64,000 nucleotides of DNA from Streptomyces rapamycinicus NRRL 5491 (GCF_024298965.1 NZ_CP085193.1:9114001-9178000), one strand, 5' to 3'; positions 44,273 to 53,622 are shown, counted from the first letter of the stretch. Notes: a model not told the origin generated them from the sequence alone. Numbers and translations: made by a program.

Positions 44273-46167
44273 CGGGAATCCTCCTCGAGGCGCCGGACGC
44301 CCGGCGCACGGTCGGCCGCGATCCGCATCCGGATCGAGCGGGCCAGGTCTTCGGGGCTCAGGCCGCATTCGGCGAGGATGTCGGCGCGTTTGCCGTGGTC
44401 CAGGAAGCGCTGCGGAATCCCGAAACCGGACACCGGGGCCGGGACACCGGCGTCGCGCAACTCCTGGGCGAGCAGCGAGCCGTAGCCGCCCACGCGCAGG
44501 TTGTCCTCGACGGTCACCACGAGCCGGTACTGCTCCGCCAGCTTGATCAGCGACGGGCCGACCGGTCTGAGCCAGGCCGGGTCCACCACCGTGACGCCCA
44601 GGCCCTCCTCGGTGAGCCGGCGCGCCGCCTCGCACGCCGTCCCGGCCATGGCGCCCACGGACACCATCAGGACGTCGTCGCCGGGGGAGCGGTGCAGCAC
44701 ATCGATGCCGTCGTGCTGGTCGACGGCGGGGATGTCGGGCCCCACCGGGCCCTTGGGGAACCGGATGGCGCTGGGTCCTTCGGTGATCGCCACCGCCTCG
44801 CGCAGCGCGGCGCGCAGACAGGCACCGTCGCGAGGTGCCGCGACCCGCAGGCCGGGCACGATCCCGAGCACCGACAGATCCCACATGCCGTTGTGGGACG
44901 CCCCGTCGTCACCGGTGACCCCGGCCCGGTCCAGGACGAACACCACCGGGCAGGAGTGCATCGCCACATCCATCAGCAGCTGGTCGAAGCCGCGGTTGAG
45001 GAACGTGGAGTACACGGCCACCACCGGCACCATCCCCGCCATGGCGAGCCCGGCGGCCGAGGTGATCGCGTGCTGCTCGGCGATGCCGACGTCGAAGACC
45101 CGGTCGGGGAACTCCTCGGCGTACGCCGCGAGCCCGGTGGGCTGGAGCATCGCCGCCGTCACCGCCACCACCTCGGGGCGCTCACGGCCGATCTCGACCA
45201 GCTCCGCGCCGAAGACCGAGGTCCAGGACGGGCCCGGGGAGCCCAGCGGCTCGCCGGTGGCCGGGTCGCTGGCACCCACCGCGTGGTGGTGGTCGCGCTC
45301 GTCGGCCTCCGCGCGCCGGTAGCCGTGGCCCTTACGGGTCAGACAGTGCACCACGACCGGCCCGCCGAACCCGGCGGCCTGCCGCAGGGCGGCCTCCACC
45401 GCCGCGATGTCGTGTCCGTCGACCGGCCCGAGGTACTTGAGGCCCAGGTCGGCGAAGAGCCCCTGCGGGGCCAGCATGTCCTTCAGCCCCGTCTTGACCG
45501 CGTGCAGCGCCTCGTAGAGCTTCGGGGCCGGCCGTAGCCGCTGCTTGGACCACTCCAGGAACCGCTCGTAGTCGGGGGAGGTGCGCAGACCCGCCAGATG
45601 GGTGGCGAGGCCGCCCGTGGTCGGCGCGTAGGAACGGCCGTTGTCGTTCACCACGATGATGACGGGACGGTCCGGGGCGCCCGAGATGTTGTTCAGCGCC
45701 TCCCAGGCCATGCCGCCGGTCAGCGCCCCGTCCCCGATGACGGCCACCACCGCGCGGTCGGTCTCGCCCCGCAGCCGGAACCCCTTGGCGAGGCCGTCGG
45801 CGTAGGACAGCACGGTGGAGGCGTGGCTGTTCTCGATGGTGTCGTGCTCGGACTCGGCCCGGCTGGGGTAGCCGGACAGGCCGCCCTTCTGCCGGAGCCG
45901 GTCGAAGCCCTCCCGGCGGCCGGTAAGGATCTTGTGCACATACGCCTGGTGTCCGGTGTCCCACAGGACGCGGTCCCGGGGGGAGTCGAAGACGCGGTGC
46001 AGGGCGATGGTGAGTTCGACGGTGCCCAGGTTGGGCCCCAGGTGGCCGCCGGTCCGCAGTACCTTGTCGATGAGGAAGTGCCTGATCTCACCGGCGAGAT
46101 CGGTGAGTTGGCGGGCGTCCAGGTGCTTGATGTCGGCGGGACCGTGGATGGTCTCCAGCAGTGTCAT
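44269..46167 (-). CDS. dxs: 1-deoxy-D-xylulose-5-phosphate synthase
   Basis: 632 residues, the thiamine diphosphate enzyme that starts the MEP pathway from pyruvate and glyceraldehyde 3-phosphate. It has the TPP motif [16 protein letters not shown], the active-site loop [13 protein letters not shown], and the transketolase-type [16 protein letters not shown]. Length and motif order are as in housekeeping Dxs. ATG 46167 follows GGAGGG. It lies 64 bp after the prenyl synthase gene and overlaps ispG. A dedicated copy of the committed enzyme points to a high isoprenoid demand for the cluster product. Confidence 0.96.
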   Translation of the reverse strand: MTLLETIHGPADIKHLDARQLTDLAGEIRHFLIDKVLRTGGHLGPNLGTVELTIALHRVFDSPRDRVLWDTGHQAYVHKILTGRREGFDRLRQKGGLSGYPSRAESEHDTIENSHASTVLSYADGLAKGFRLRGETDRAVVAVIGDGALTGGMAWEALNNISGAPDRPVIIVVNDNGRSYAPTTGGLATHLAGLRTSPDYERFLEWSKQRLRPAPKLYEALHAVKTGLKDMLAPQGLFADLGLKYLGPVDGHDIAAVEAALRQAAGFGGPVVVHCLTRKGHGYRRAEADERDHHHAVGASDPATGEPLGSPGPSWTSVFGAELVEIGRERPEVVAVTAAMLQPTGLAAYAEEFPDRVFDVGIAEQHAITSAAGLAMAGMVPVVAVYSTFLNRGFDQLLMDVAMHSCPVVFVLDRAGVTGDDGASHNGMWDLSVLGIVPGLRVAAPRDGACLRAALREAVAITEGPSAIRFPKGPVGPDIPAVDQHDGIDVLHRSPGDDVLMVSVGAMAGTACEAARRLTEEGLGVTVVDPAWLRPVGPSLIKLAEQYRLVVTVEDNLRVGGYGSLLAQELRDAGVPAPVSGFGIPQRFLDHGKRADILAECGLSPEDLARSIRMRIAADRAPGVRRLEEDSR

Positions 46168-46231
46168 CCGGGTTTGCTCCCTCCGCGTCGGTGGAGCCGG
46201 GCGCGGTCGCTGTCGGTGCCCATCGGTGGCC

Positions 46232-47305
46232 TCAGGCGCTCCGGTAGGCGACCTCGTGGGCCATGGCGGCCAGTTCCTCGCGCCACTCCGGCTCCAGCGG
46301 GGCCTCGGCCATGGCGCGGCAGGCCCGCTCCACGAGCCCGTCGATGTGCTTCTCGACGTCGTCGCGCACACCCGTCTCGATCAGCAGCTGCCGCAGGTGG
46401 TCGGCGCCCCGCAGCTGAGCGGGCACCAGCTCCCGGATGTGCGCGTTGCGCTGGATGGCCAGGGCCATCAGCAGCGTCATCTTGTGCTGCTCGAAGTCCA
46501 GACCGCTCGGCTTGCCGGTGACCTCGGAGTCCCCGAAGGCGTCCAGCAGGTCGTCCCGCAGCTGGAACGCCTCCCCGAGCGCCGCCCCGTACTCCTCGAA
46601 GGCCGGTGCCGCGTCGGCTCGGCCGGCCACGGCCGCGCCCAGCACCAGCGGGCGGTGGATGGTGTAGCGGCCGGACTTGGCGATGGCGATCCACCGCGAG
46701 GTCTCCGGGTCCGGTTCGAACTCCACGGACGCCGCGACGTCCATGTACTGGCCGATGATCAGCTCCGAGCGCAGCAGATGCCACTCGGCGGCCACCGCGG
46801 GCTCCACCTCGGCCATGATCTCGTCGGAGTAGACCAGGGCCAGATCGCCCGCCAGGATCGCCACGTTCTCCCCGAAGCGCTCCGCGGTGCCCTGCCATCC
46901 GCGCTCGCGGTGCAGCGCGGCCTGGCTGGTGTGCACGGTCGGTGCGCCGCGGCGCACCGCGGACTCGTCCATCACGTCGTCGTGGATCAGCGCGCAGGCG
47001 TGGAGCAGCTCCAGCGCGGCGGCGACGGGGATGACCCGGCCGTCCTCCGGATCGCCGCCGGCGGCCAGATAGCCGCTCAGGCAGAACGCCGGGCGCATCC
47101 GCTTGCCGCCCGCGTCGACCAGGTGGGCGATCGCGTCGATGGGGACGCTGGAGCGGGGGTCGAGACCGTGCCAGCGCTCGTACTCCGCGGACAGGAAGGT
47201 GTGCAGCCGCTCCTCGACCCGGGGCAGCAGGCTCATCAGCGTCCGGCGGGCGGTGCCGGCCGGGCCCGGGGCGGGTCGGGGGGTCGCCATCGTATGGACC
47301 GTCAC
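46232..47305 (-). CDS. Polyprenyl diphosphate synthase (FPP/GGPP type)
   Basis: 357 residues, trans-prenyltransferase. First Asp-rich motif DDVMD (in [15 protein letters not shown]) and second DDLLD. It condenses IPP with allylic diphosphates to C15 or C20. Small residues upstream of the first motif (HACALIH) are compatible with GGPP as well as FPP, so chain length cannot be settled from sequence. GTG 47305 follows AGGAGG by five bases and overlaps the ispH TGA (GTGA). The product would be the donor for the UbiA enzyme. Confidence 0.93.
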   Translation of the reverse strand: MTVHTMATPRPAPGPAGTARRTLMSLLPRVEERLHTFLSAEYERWHGLDPRSSVPIDAIAHLVDAGGKRMRPAFCLSGYLAAGGDPEDGRVIPVAAALELLHACALIHDDVMDESAVRRGAPTVHTSQAALHRERGWQGTAERFGENVAILAGDLALVYSDEIMAEVEPAVAAEWHLLRSELIIGQYMDVAASVEFEPDPETSRWIAIAKSGRYTIHRPLVLGAAVAGRADAAPAFEEYGAALGEAFQLRDDLLDAFGDSEVTGKPSGLDFEQHKMTLLMALAIQRNAHIRELVPAQLRGADHLRQLLIETGVRDDVEKHIDGLVERACRAMAEAPLEPEWREELAAMAHEVAYRSA

Positions 47306-48363
47306 TTCGTCCTCCTAGGGGTTCCGGCCGGTGCGTCCGATGGGACCTTCGACCAGGCGTCGTCGAGCCGTTCCCGGTCGTCGGACCGGATGCCGTCGGT
47401 GAGCGAGAGGGGCATGGAGAAGACCACGTCCTCGACGGCCGTGGACTCGATGTCGACCTGGTCATGGCCGAATTCGGCCAGCCGGTCGAGGAGTTGGTGG
47501 ACGAGGGTGTCCGGGACGCTGGCGCCGGAGCTGACGCCGACGGTGGTCACGCCCTCCAGCCAGCGGTTGTCCAGCCGGGAGACGTCCGGGACCAGGTGGG
47601 CGGGGGTTCCGGCGTCGCGGGCGACATCGACCATCCGCTGGGAGTTGCTGGAGTTCTCCGAGCCCACCACCAGCACCAGATCGGCCTGCTGGGCGAGGGA
47701 CTTGATGCCGTTCTGCCGGTTCTGGCTGGCGTAGCAGATGGTGTCGGTCCCGGGGCCGGCGATGTCGTCGAACCGCTCGGTGAGGGCGCGGACGATGCCG
47801 GCGGTCTCGTCCACCGACAGGGTGGTCTGGGTCAGATAGGCCACCGGGGTGTCCCGGGGCAGGTCCAGCCGTTCGACGTCCTCGACGGTCTCCACGACCA
47901 GGGTCTCCCGCGGTGCCTCTCCGCGGGTCCCTTCCGTTTCCTCGTGTTCCGCATGCCCCACGAGCAGCAGTACCCGGCCGTCCCTGACCATCCGGCGCGC
48001 CTGTTGGTGCACCTTGGCGACCAGAGGGCAGGTGGCGTCGATGACCTGCAGATCTCTTGTGGACGCGGCGGCGCGGACGGCGGGTGCGACACCGTGTGCG
48101 GAAAAGAGGCACACGGCCCCTTCGGGAACGTCGTATTCCGATTCCACAAAGCGTGCGCCCTTGCGCTCGAGGAGGCCGACGACGTAGTGGTTGTGGACGA
48201 TCTGTTTTCGAACATAAATAGGCGGGCCGTATACCTCAAGTGCCCGCTCGACCATGGCAATGGCGCGGCGGACGCCCGCGCAGAAACCGCGGGGTTCGGC
48301 GAGGATGACGCGTTTGCGGGGCGCTCTCGTATCGGGCTGGGAGGTCTTCGTGCTTAAGTGCAT
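47302..48363 (-). CDS. ispH: 4-hydroxy-3-methylbut-2-enyl diphosphate reductase (IspH)
   Basis: 353 residues. The [4Fe-4S] reductase yields IPP and DMAPP, the last MEP step. Three cluster cysteines are visible: EPRGFCAGVRRAI, DATCPLVAKVH and ICYASQNRQ. HNHYVVGLLERKGA and GSENSSNSQR are also typical. It is the first gene of the leftward cluster. Codon 3 is TTA (M-H-L), so translation should depend on the bldA leucyl-tRNA. ATG 48363 has GGAG nine bases upstream. It diverges from the DAHP synthase gene over a 755-bp region. Confidence 0.96.
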   Translation of the reverse strand: MHLSTKTSQPDTRAPRKRVILAEPRGFCAGVRRAIAMVERALEVYGPPIYVRKQIVHNHYVVGLLERKGARFVESEYDVPEGAVCLFSAHGVAPAVRAAASTRDLQVIDATCPLVAKVHQQARRMVRDGRVLLLVGHAEHEETEGTRGEAPRETLVVETVEDVERLDLPRDTPVAYLTQTTLSVDETAGIVRALTERFDDIAGPGTDTICYASQNRQNGIKSLAQQADLVLVVGSENSSNSQRMVDVARDAGTPAHLVPDVSRLDNRWLEGVTTVGVSSGASVPDTLVHQLLDRLAEFGHDQVDIESTAVEDVVFSMPLSLTDGIRSDDRERLDDAWSKVPSDAPAGTPRRTK

Positions 48364-48744
48364 GACGTATTGCTCCAACGCCGGCTTGCGGCTCGGATGA
48401 GAATGGGCGCGTCGCTGTGCGGCCATGCCGCCTAAGGCGGTCATGGCTTTGTCCTGGCGTTTGCGGATGGCTGCCGAAGCGTCGGCGGCCCAGCGGCAAG
48501 CAATTGCTCACACGGCCATAGAAGCCGGTCTGAGCTGGGAAGACGCCGAGAGAGCCGCTACCAGGAGGCAGGGCGTTAAGGACGGTCTCCGGAAGCCGGT
48601 GCCCGGAGCCGATGCGATGGAAGAGACATTCACTTACCCCCGTAAGTCTCATGTGATTTCTACGCCATCCGTTGCAGTGCCCCCACTGGATAAGCGCAGG
48701 TCGAAAACACTATAGAAGGCGAGTCTGAGTGCAAGTCTTACGCA

Positions 48745-48760
48745 TGTGACCTTCGTCACA
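48745..48760. promoter_or_regulatory. Crp-type binding site
   Basis: TGTGAC-CTTC-GTCACA is a perfect inverted repeat. It fits TGTGA-N6-TCACA and the reported Streptomyces Crp motif GTG-N6-GNCAC. It lies between the divergent ispH and DAHP synthase genes. Confidence 0.65.
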
Positions 48761-48917
48761 TTCCGAAATATCGGCGGAACTGTCGCTTACGGTTACACCC
48801 CATTGCTAAGCTCCCTGCCGCGTTGAATCGACCGTGTCGTCGGCTGCGCAACGGGGGCTCTGAGCCGGAAATTCCGGTAGTAACCGCTGGTAATCCCTTC
48901 CCGGGTGATGAAGAAAT

Positions 48918-48933
48918 TCACTCGAAGGAGTGA
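48918..48933. promoter_or_regulatory. Palindrome in the DAHP synthase leader
   Basis: TCACTC-GAAG-GAGTGA has perfect 6-bp arms, 186 bp before the start codon. It could be an operator or an mRNA hairpin. Confidence 0.4.
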
Positions 48934-49118
48934 CGGACGTATATCCATCATTTCTATCTCCGCTGGTCGCGGTTTTGCGACCCGGAGCGGATACGTCCGT
49001 TTCCTCGGTTCCGTCGACCCGTCCGGCCCGCCGGTTCGGGGACCCCACGGGTGTCCCGCGCCGCCTCGGCGCTTCAGCAGGATGTGTCCGGCCCGACCGA
49101 CCAGTGGAGGCTCCGTTC

Positions 49119-50303
49119 ATGACCGCTCCCGGCCCGACCGCGGAGAAGGTGACCGCTCAGCAGCCGCCGTGGCCCGACCCGGACCGGCTCGATGAGATCC
49201 GGCACGCCCTGAGCGGCCGCCCCGCGCTGATCCCCCCGGAGGAGACCGAGCAGCTCACCCGGCGGATGGCCGCCGTGCAGCGCGGCGAGGCCGCCGTCCT
49301 CCAGGGCGGGGACTGCGCCGAGCTGTTCGCCGACGCCGCGCCGCCGGTGGTGCGGCGCAAACTGGGGCAGCTGCGCGAGCTGTCCACGGCGATCCGCACC
49401 GGTCTCGGCCTCCCGGTGGTGACGATGGGCCGGATCGCGGGCCAGTACGCCAAGCCCAGATCGGCGCCGTACGACGTGCTCGCCGACGGCGGCCGGTTAC
49501 CCGTCTACCGGGGGGACGCGGTCAACGGCGCCGCCGCCGATCCGCGCGCCCGGATCCCCGACCCGGACCGGCTGCTCACCGCCTACGACCGCGCGGCCGC
49601 CGTGCTGTCCACGATGCGGAACGAACAGACGGCCCACGACGACGCCGAGCGGATCCACGCCTCCCATGAACTGCTGCTGCTCCCCTACGAATTGCCCCTG
49701 ATCCGGGCGGCCGCCGACGGCGGCGGCTTCGCCTCCTCCGCCCACTTCGGCTGGATCGGCGAGCGGACCAGGGACCCCGAGGGGCCGCACATCCGGCTGG
49801 CCGCCTCGATCCGCAACCCGGTCGGCGTCAAGGTGGGGCCGTCGGCGACCCCCGCGGACCTGGTGGAACTGGCCCGGCTGCTCAACCCCGGGCGCCGGCC
49901 CGGCCGGCTGACCTTCATCGTGCGCATGGGCGCGGACCGGATCGGCTGGCTGCTGCCGCCGCTGGTCGAGGCGGTCGCGGAGACCGGGATCCCGGTGGTC
50001 TGGCTGAGCGACCCCATGCACGGCAACACCATCCGCTCCGGAAGCGGTCACAAGACCAGAACCCTGTGGGCGATCCGCGACGAGATGGCCGCGTTCCACC
50101 GGATCCTGCGGGACCGCCGTCAGTGGCCCGGCGGGCTGCACCTGGAGATGACGCCGGAACCGGTCACCGAGTGCGTCGCGGAGGCCGGGGACGCCGGGCC
50201 CGCCGCGTTCCCCCGGTTCCGGTCCCCCTGTGACCCCCGGCTGAACCCCGAGCAGGCCGCCGAAACGGTCCACGCGTTCACCTCGCTGCTCCGCGCGGGG
50301 TGA
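49119..50303 (+). CDS. Type II 3-deoxy-D-arabino-heptulosonate 7-phosphate (DAHP) synthase
   Basis: 394 residues, short plant-type DAHP synthase as in antibiotic clusters (phenazine PhzC-like). It condenses PEP and erythrose 4-phosphate to start the shikimate pathway. Motifs: VLQGGDCAELF (metal Cys), GRIAGQYAKPRS, WLSDPMHGNT and HLEMTPEPVTECV. It is shorter than the roughly 450-residue housekeeping type. Codon 127 is TTA, implying bldA dependence. ATG 49119 has GGAGG nine bases before it. pabAB follows in the same direction after 43 bp, so the pair supplies chorismate for aminodeoxychorismate. Confidence 0.94.
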   Translation: MTAPGPTAEKVTAQQPPWPDPDRLDEIRHALSGRPALIPPEETEQLTRRMAAVQRGEAAVLQGGDCAELFADAAPPVVRRKLGQLRELSTAIRTGLGLPVVTMGRIAGQYAKPRSAPYDVLADGGRLPVYRGDAVNGAAADPRARIPDPDRLLTAYDRAAAVLSTMRNEQTAHDDAERIHASHELLLLPYELPLIRAAADGGGFASSAHFGWIGERTRDPEGPHIRLAASIRNPVGVKVGPSATPADLVELARLLNPGRRPGRLTFIVRMGADRIGWLLPPLVEAVAETGIPVVWLSDPMHGNTIRSGSGHKTRTLWAIRDEMAAFHRILRDRRQWPGGLHLEMTPEPVTECVAEAGDAGPAAFPRFRSPCDPRLNPEQAAETVHAFTSLLRAG

Positions 50304-50346
50304 ACCGTGCCGGTCATCCTTAAGCTCCGATAGGTTCGAGGTTTCG

Positions 50347-52479
50347 ATGCGCACGCTGCTGGTAGACAACTACGACTCCTTCACCTACAACCTGTTCCAC
50401 TACCTGGCCGAGGTCAACGGCCGGGAGCCCGAGGTGATCCGGCACGACGACCCCGGCTGGAAGTCCGAGATGCTGCGGGACTTCGACAACGTCGTCATCT
50501 CCCCAGGACCCGGCAGCCCCGAGCGCGCGGCCGACTTCGGCGTCTGCCGTGACATCGTCCTCGAAGGCGGCCTGCCGCTGCTCGGCGTCTGCCTGGGCCA
50601 CCAGGGGGTGGGCCTGCTGAGCGGCGCCCGGGTGGTCCGGGCCCCCGAGCCCCGGCACGGGCGGCTGTCCCGGGTGACGCACGACGGCACCGGTCTCTTC
50701 ACCGGACTGCCCAGCCCCTTCGACGTCGTCCGCTACCACTCGCTCACCGTCACCGACCTGCCCGAGGAACTGCGGGCCACCGCCTGGACCGAGGACGGTG
50801 TGCTGATGGGGATCGCCCACCGCGAACGGCCCCTGTGGGGTGTGCAGTTCCACCCCGAGTCCATCTGCACCGAGCACGGCCGGCTGCTGCTGGACAACTT
50901 CGCCGGCCTCACCCGGTCCTGGCAGACCCGCGCGGAAGTGGAGCCGGCGGCGCGGCGGCGCGGCACACCCTCCACCCTCCGCGGCGGCGCGGAGCCCACC
51001 GCCGCGCCGCGCACCACCCCGCGCTCCCTGCGGGTGCTGGTGGAGACCCTGCCCACCCGCTGGTCCGACGAGGTCGTCTTCGACCGGCTCTTCCGCGCCG
51101 ACGGACACGCCTTCTGGCTGGACAGCAGCGCCACCGGGGGCGAGCGCGGACGGTTCTCGATGATGGGCGACGCCTCCGGGCCGCTGGCCCGGGTCGCCAC
51201 CGCCGACACCTGGGCGGGCACGGTCACCGTCACCGCGGGCGGCTCCCGCGAGGTGCTGCACGAGGAGTTCCTGACCTGGATCGAGCGCGACCTGCGCGCC
51301 GCCCGGGTCCAACTGCCCGCGCTGCCCTTCGACTTCGCCCTCGGCTGGACCGGATACCTCGGGTACGAGCTCAAGGCCGAATGCGGCGGTGAGCGGACCC
51401 ACCGCTCCCCGGAGCCCGACGCCGCGATGGTCTTCGCGGACCGCGCCGTGGTGTTCGACCACCAGACCTCGACCACCTACCTCCTCGCCCTGGCGGAGGA
51501 GGGCGCGGAGCGGGGCGGCGAGGAGCAGGCCAGGACATGGCTGCGCGGGACCGCCGGGCGGCTGGCGGAGCTGGCCGGGCGGGAGCCCCGCCCCACCCCG
51601 CTCACCACCGGCCCGGACGAGGTGCGGCTGCGCCATGACCGCGAGCGCTACCTGGAGAAGATCGCCACCTGCCAGGAGCTGATCACCGCGGGGGAGACCT
51701 ATGAGGTGTGCCTGACCAACATGGCCGAGGCCGAAGGACGGGTGGACCCGTGGGCCGCGTACCAGTATCTGCGCCGGCTCAGCCCCGCGCCGTTCGCCGC
51801 CCTGCTCCGCTTCGGCCCGCTGTCCGTGCTGAGCACCTCGCCCGAACGCTTTCTGCGGGTCTTCCGGGACGGCACCGTGGAGTCCCAGCCGATCAAGGGC
51901 ACCCGGCCGCGCGGCGGCTCCCCGGCCGAGGACGAACTGCTGCGGGTGGACCTCGCGACCAGCGAGAAGGACCGCTCCGAGAACCTGATGATCGTCGATC
52001 TGGTGCGCAACGACCTCGGCCGCACCGCGGAGATCGGCTCGGTGCGGGTGCCCAGGATATTCGACGTCGAGACCTATGCGACGGTCCATCAGCTGGTCAG
52101 CACCGTACGCGCCACCCTGCGGCCGTCCACCTCCGCGGTCGAGAGCGTGCGCGCCGCCTTCCCCGGCGGGTCGATGACCGGTGCGCCCAAGATCCGCACG
52201 ATGCAGATCATCGACGATCTGGAGGCCGGGCCGCGCGGGGTGTACTCCGGCGCCATCGGCTACTTCTCGCTGTCCGGGGCGTGCGATCTGAGCATCGTGA
52301 TCCGCACCCTGGTGGTGACCCCGGAGCGGGTCAGGTACGGGGTGGGCGGGGCGATCGTGGCGCTGTCCGACCCGGACGAGGAGTTCGAGGAGACGGCCGT
52401 GAAGGCGACCCCGCTGCTGCGGCTGCTGGGCGCGGAGTTCCCCGGCCGGGTGGGCACCGAGACGGCGGCGGCCCGCTGA
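50347..52479 (+). CDS. pabAB: Fused 4-amino-4-deoxychorismate synthase (PabA-PabB)
   Basis: 710 residues. Residues 1-190 are a class I glutamine amidotransferase (Cys in GVCLGHQG near 80, His/Glu in HPESICTEHG near 172). Residues about 225-700 are a chorismate-utilising domain. The diagnostic PIKGT (Lys517) has the Lys found in PabB; anthranilate synthases have PIAGT. So the product is 4-amino-4-deoxychorismate, the PABA precursor, not anthranilate. Fused PabAB proteins of this order occur in Streptomyces antibiotic clusters such as candicidin. No lyase is adjacent; a PabC-like gene lies at 34.6 kb. Confidence 0.94.
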   Translation: MRTLLVDNYDSFTYNLFHYLAEVNGREPEVIRHDDPGWKSEMLRDFDNVVISPGPGSPERAADFGVCRDIVLEGGLPLLGVCLGHQGVGLLSGARVVRAPEPRHGRLSRVTHDGTGLFTGLPSPFDVVRYHSLTVTDLPEELRATAWTEDGVLMGIAHRERPLWGVQFHPESICTEHGRLLLDNFAGLTRSWQTRAEVEPAARRRGTPSTLRGGAEPTAAPRTTPRSLRVLVETLPTRWSDEVVFDRLFRADGHAFWLDSSATGGERGRFSMMGDASGPLARVATADTWAGTVTVTAGGSREVLHEEFLTWIERDLRAARVQLPALPFDFALGWTGYLGYELKAECGGERTHRSPEPDAAMVFADRAVVFDHQTSTTYLLALAEEGAERGGEEQARTWLRGTAGRLAELAGREPRPTPLTTGPDEVRLRHDRERYLEKIATCQELITAGETYEVCLTNMAEAEGRVDPWAAYQYLRRLSPAPFAALLRFGPLSVLSTSPERFLRVFRDGTVESQPIKGTRPRGGSPAEDELLRVDLATSEKDRSENLMIVDLVRNDLGRTAEIGSVRVPRIFDVETYATVHQLVSTVRATLRPSTSAVESVRAAFPGGSMTGAPKIRTMQIIDDLEAGPRGVYSGAIGYFSLSGACDLSIVIRTLVVTPERVRYGVGGAIVALSDPDEEFEETAVKATPLLRLLGAEFPGRVGTETAAAR

Positions 52480-52497
52480 GCGTCCACCGGACAGGAC

Positions 52498-52513
52498 CTA
52501 AGCGCTTGCTCAC
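52498..52513. promoter_or_regulatory. TetR operator, site 1 (autoregulation)
   Basis: CTAAGCGCTTGCTCAC lies 21 bp before the TetR ATG and resembles the site before the MaoC gene (CTAAGCGACTGCTCAG at 53647) at 13 of 16 positions. Confidence 0.6.
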
Positions 52514-52534
52514 TCTCCGTGTAGGGTGTGCGCC

Positions 52535-53170
52535 ATGGACGCGGAGCCCAAGAACACCGGAGGCAAGGTCGAGCCCTGGGGCGACATCACCCCCGACGCC
52601 GCCCGGCGGCTGGTGAGCGCCGCCGTGCACGCCTTCGCGGAGCGCGGCTACCACGCCACCACCACCCGGGACATCGCCAGCCGCGCCGGAATGAGCCCGG
52701 CCGCGCTCTACATCCACTACAAGACCAAGGAAGAGCTGCTCTACCAGATCAGCAAGGTCGGCCATGAGCGGGCCCTGACGATCGTGGAGCGGGCGCGGGA
52801 CAGCGAAGGCACCCCCGCCGAGCGGCTGGCCGACGCCGTCCGCTCCTTCGTCCGCTGGCACGCCGAGCACCACACGACCGCGCGGGTGGTGCAGTACGAG
52901 CTCGGCGCGCTCGCGGAGGAGCACCACGCCGAGGTCATCGCGGTCCGCAAGGCCACGGACGGGGCGGTGCGCTCGATCATCGAGGACGGGGTGAAGGCGG
53001 GCGTCTTCGACGTCCCGGACGTCCGCGGCACCACGGTCGCGGTGCTGTCCCTGTGCATCGACGTCGCCCGCTGGTTCAACGCCGCCGGGCGCAGCACCCC
53101 CGACGAGGTCGGCGACCTCTACGCGGGTCTGGTGCTGCGCATGGTGGGGGCCGGCGGCGGTCAGCGGTAG
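52535..53170 (+). CDS. TetR-family regulator, acyl-CoA type
   Basis: 211 residues. The helix-turn-helix region is AFAERGYHATTTRDIASRAGMSPAALYIHYKTKEELLYQ (about 30-68). The C-terminal domain resembles TetR proteins that sense acyl-CoAs (KstR2/FadR-like). Start ATG 52535; an in-frame GTG nine bases upstream is possible. It is preceded by an operator-like site also found at the MaoC promoter, so it likely controls itself and the convergent MaoC gene, with which it overlaps by 10 bp at the 3' ends. Confidence 0.88.
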   Translation: MDAEPKNTGGKVEPWGDITPDAARRLVSAAVHAFAERGYHATTTRDIASRAGMSPAALYIHYKTKEELLYQISKVGHERALTIVERARDSEGTPAERLADAVRSFVRWHAEHHTTARVVQYELGALAEEHHAEVIAVRKATDGAVRSIIEDGVKAGVFDVPDVRGTTVAVLSLCIDVARWFNAAGRSTPDEVGDLYAGLVLRMVGAGGGQR

Positions 53171-53622
53171 AAGCGGACGACGGATTCCGCCGCACACACC
53201 GGCTTGTCGCCGCCCTCCCGCTCCACGGTCACCGTCAGCGTCATCTGGAGACCGTCCTTGACCTCGGCCACGTCCACGATCCGGCCGGTGGCGCGCAGCC
53301 GGGAGCCGACCGGGACGGGGGAGGGGAAACGGACCTTGTTGACCCCGTAGTTGATGCCCATGCTCACGCCCTCGACCCGCAGCAGCTGCGGGGTGAACGA
53401 CGGCAGCAGGGACAGCGTCAGATAGCCGTGCGCGATCGTGGTGCCGAACGGACCGGCGGCCGCCCTCTCCGGGTCCACGTGGATCCACTGGTGGTCGCCG
53501 GTCGCGTCGGCGAACAGATCGACGCGCTTCTGGTCGACCTCCAGCCAGTCGCTGGGGCCGAGTTCCTCGCCGACCGCGGACCGCAGTTCATCGGGCGAGG
53601 TGAAGATCCTGGGCTCTGCCAT
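53161..53622 (-). CDS. MaoC-family (R)-specific enoyl-CoA hydratase
   Basis: 153 residues, a hot-dog fold. The hydratase motif DATGDHQWIHVDPERAAAGPFGTTIAHGYLTLSLLP contains the catalytic Asp and His. It adds water to trans-2-enoyl-CoA or serves in a similar lipid step. ATG 53622 follows GGGAGG. Its upstream region has the same operator-like sequence as the TetR gene. The gene's 3' end overlaps that of the TetR gene. Confidence 0.9.
   Translation of the reverse strand: MAEPRIFTSPDELRSAVGEELGPSDWLEVDQKRVDLFADATGDHQWIHVDPERAAAGPFGTTIAHGYLTLSLLPSFTPQLLRVEGVSMGINYGVNKVRFPSPVPVGSRLRATGRIVDVAEVKDGLQMTLTVTVEREGGDKPVCAAESVVRFYR

Larger units (their letters stand above)
48364..49118. promoter_or_regulatory. 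755-bp divergent control region of the meroterpenoid cluster
   Basis: The region has lower GC than its surroundings and no convincing gene. It holds a Crp-type palindrome (48745-48760), a -10-like TATAGT on the minus strand near 48710 with upstream TTGCAC, and a second palindrome TCACTC-GAAG-GAGTGA (48918-48933) in the long DAHP synthase leader. Most cluster regulation is probably located here, and no pathway-specific regulator gene is found inside the cluster. Confidence 0.7.

Noticed and set aside
48236..48652. Minus-strand ORF of 138 codons at the ispH 5' end
   Set aside because: It overlaps the genuine ispH N-terminus in another frame and has no family similarity.
48425..48715. Small plus-strand ORF of 96 codons between ispH and the DAHP synthase gene
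   Set aside because: Third-position GC bias is weak, no ribosome site is seen, and it overlaps the likely promoters.
50347..52479. Anthranilate synthase (TrpE-TrpG fusion, or phenazine PhzE type)
   Set aside because: The active-site PIKGT lysine is diagnostic of aminodeoxychorismate synthase, and the amidotransferase domain is N-terminal as in PabAB.
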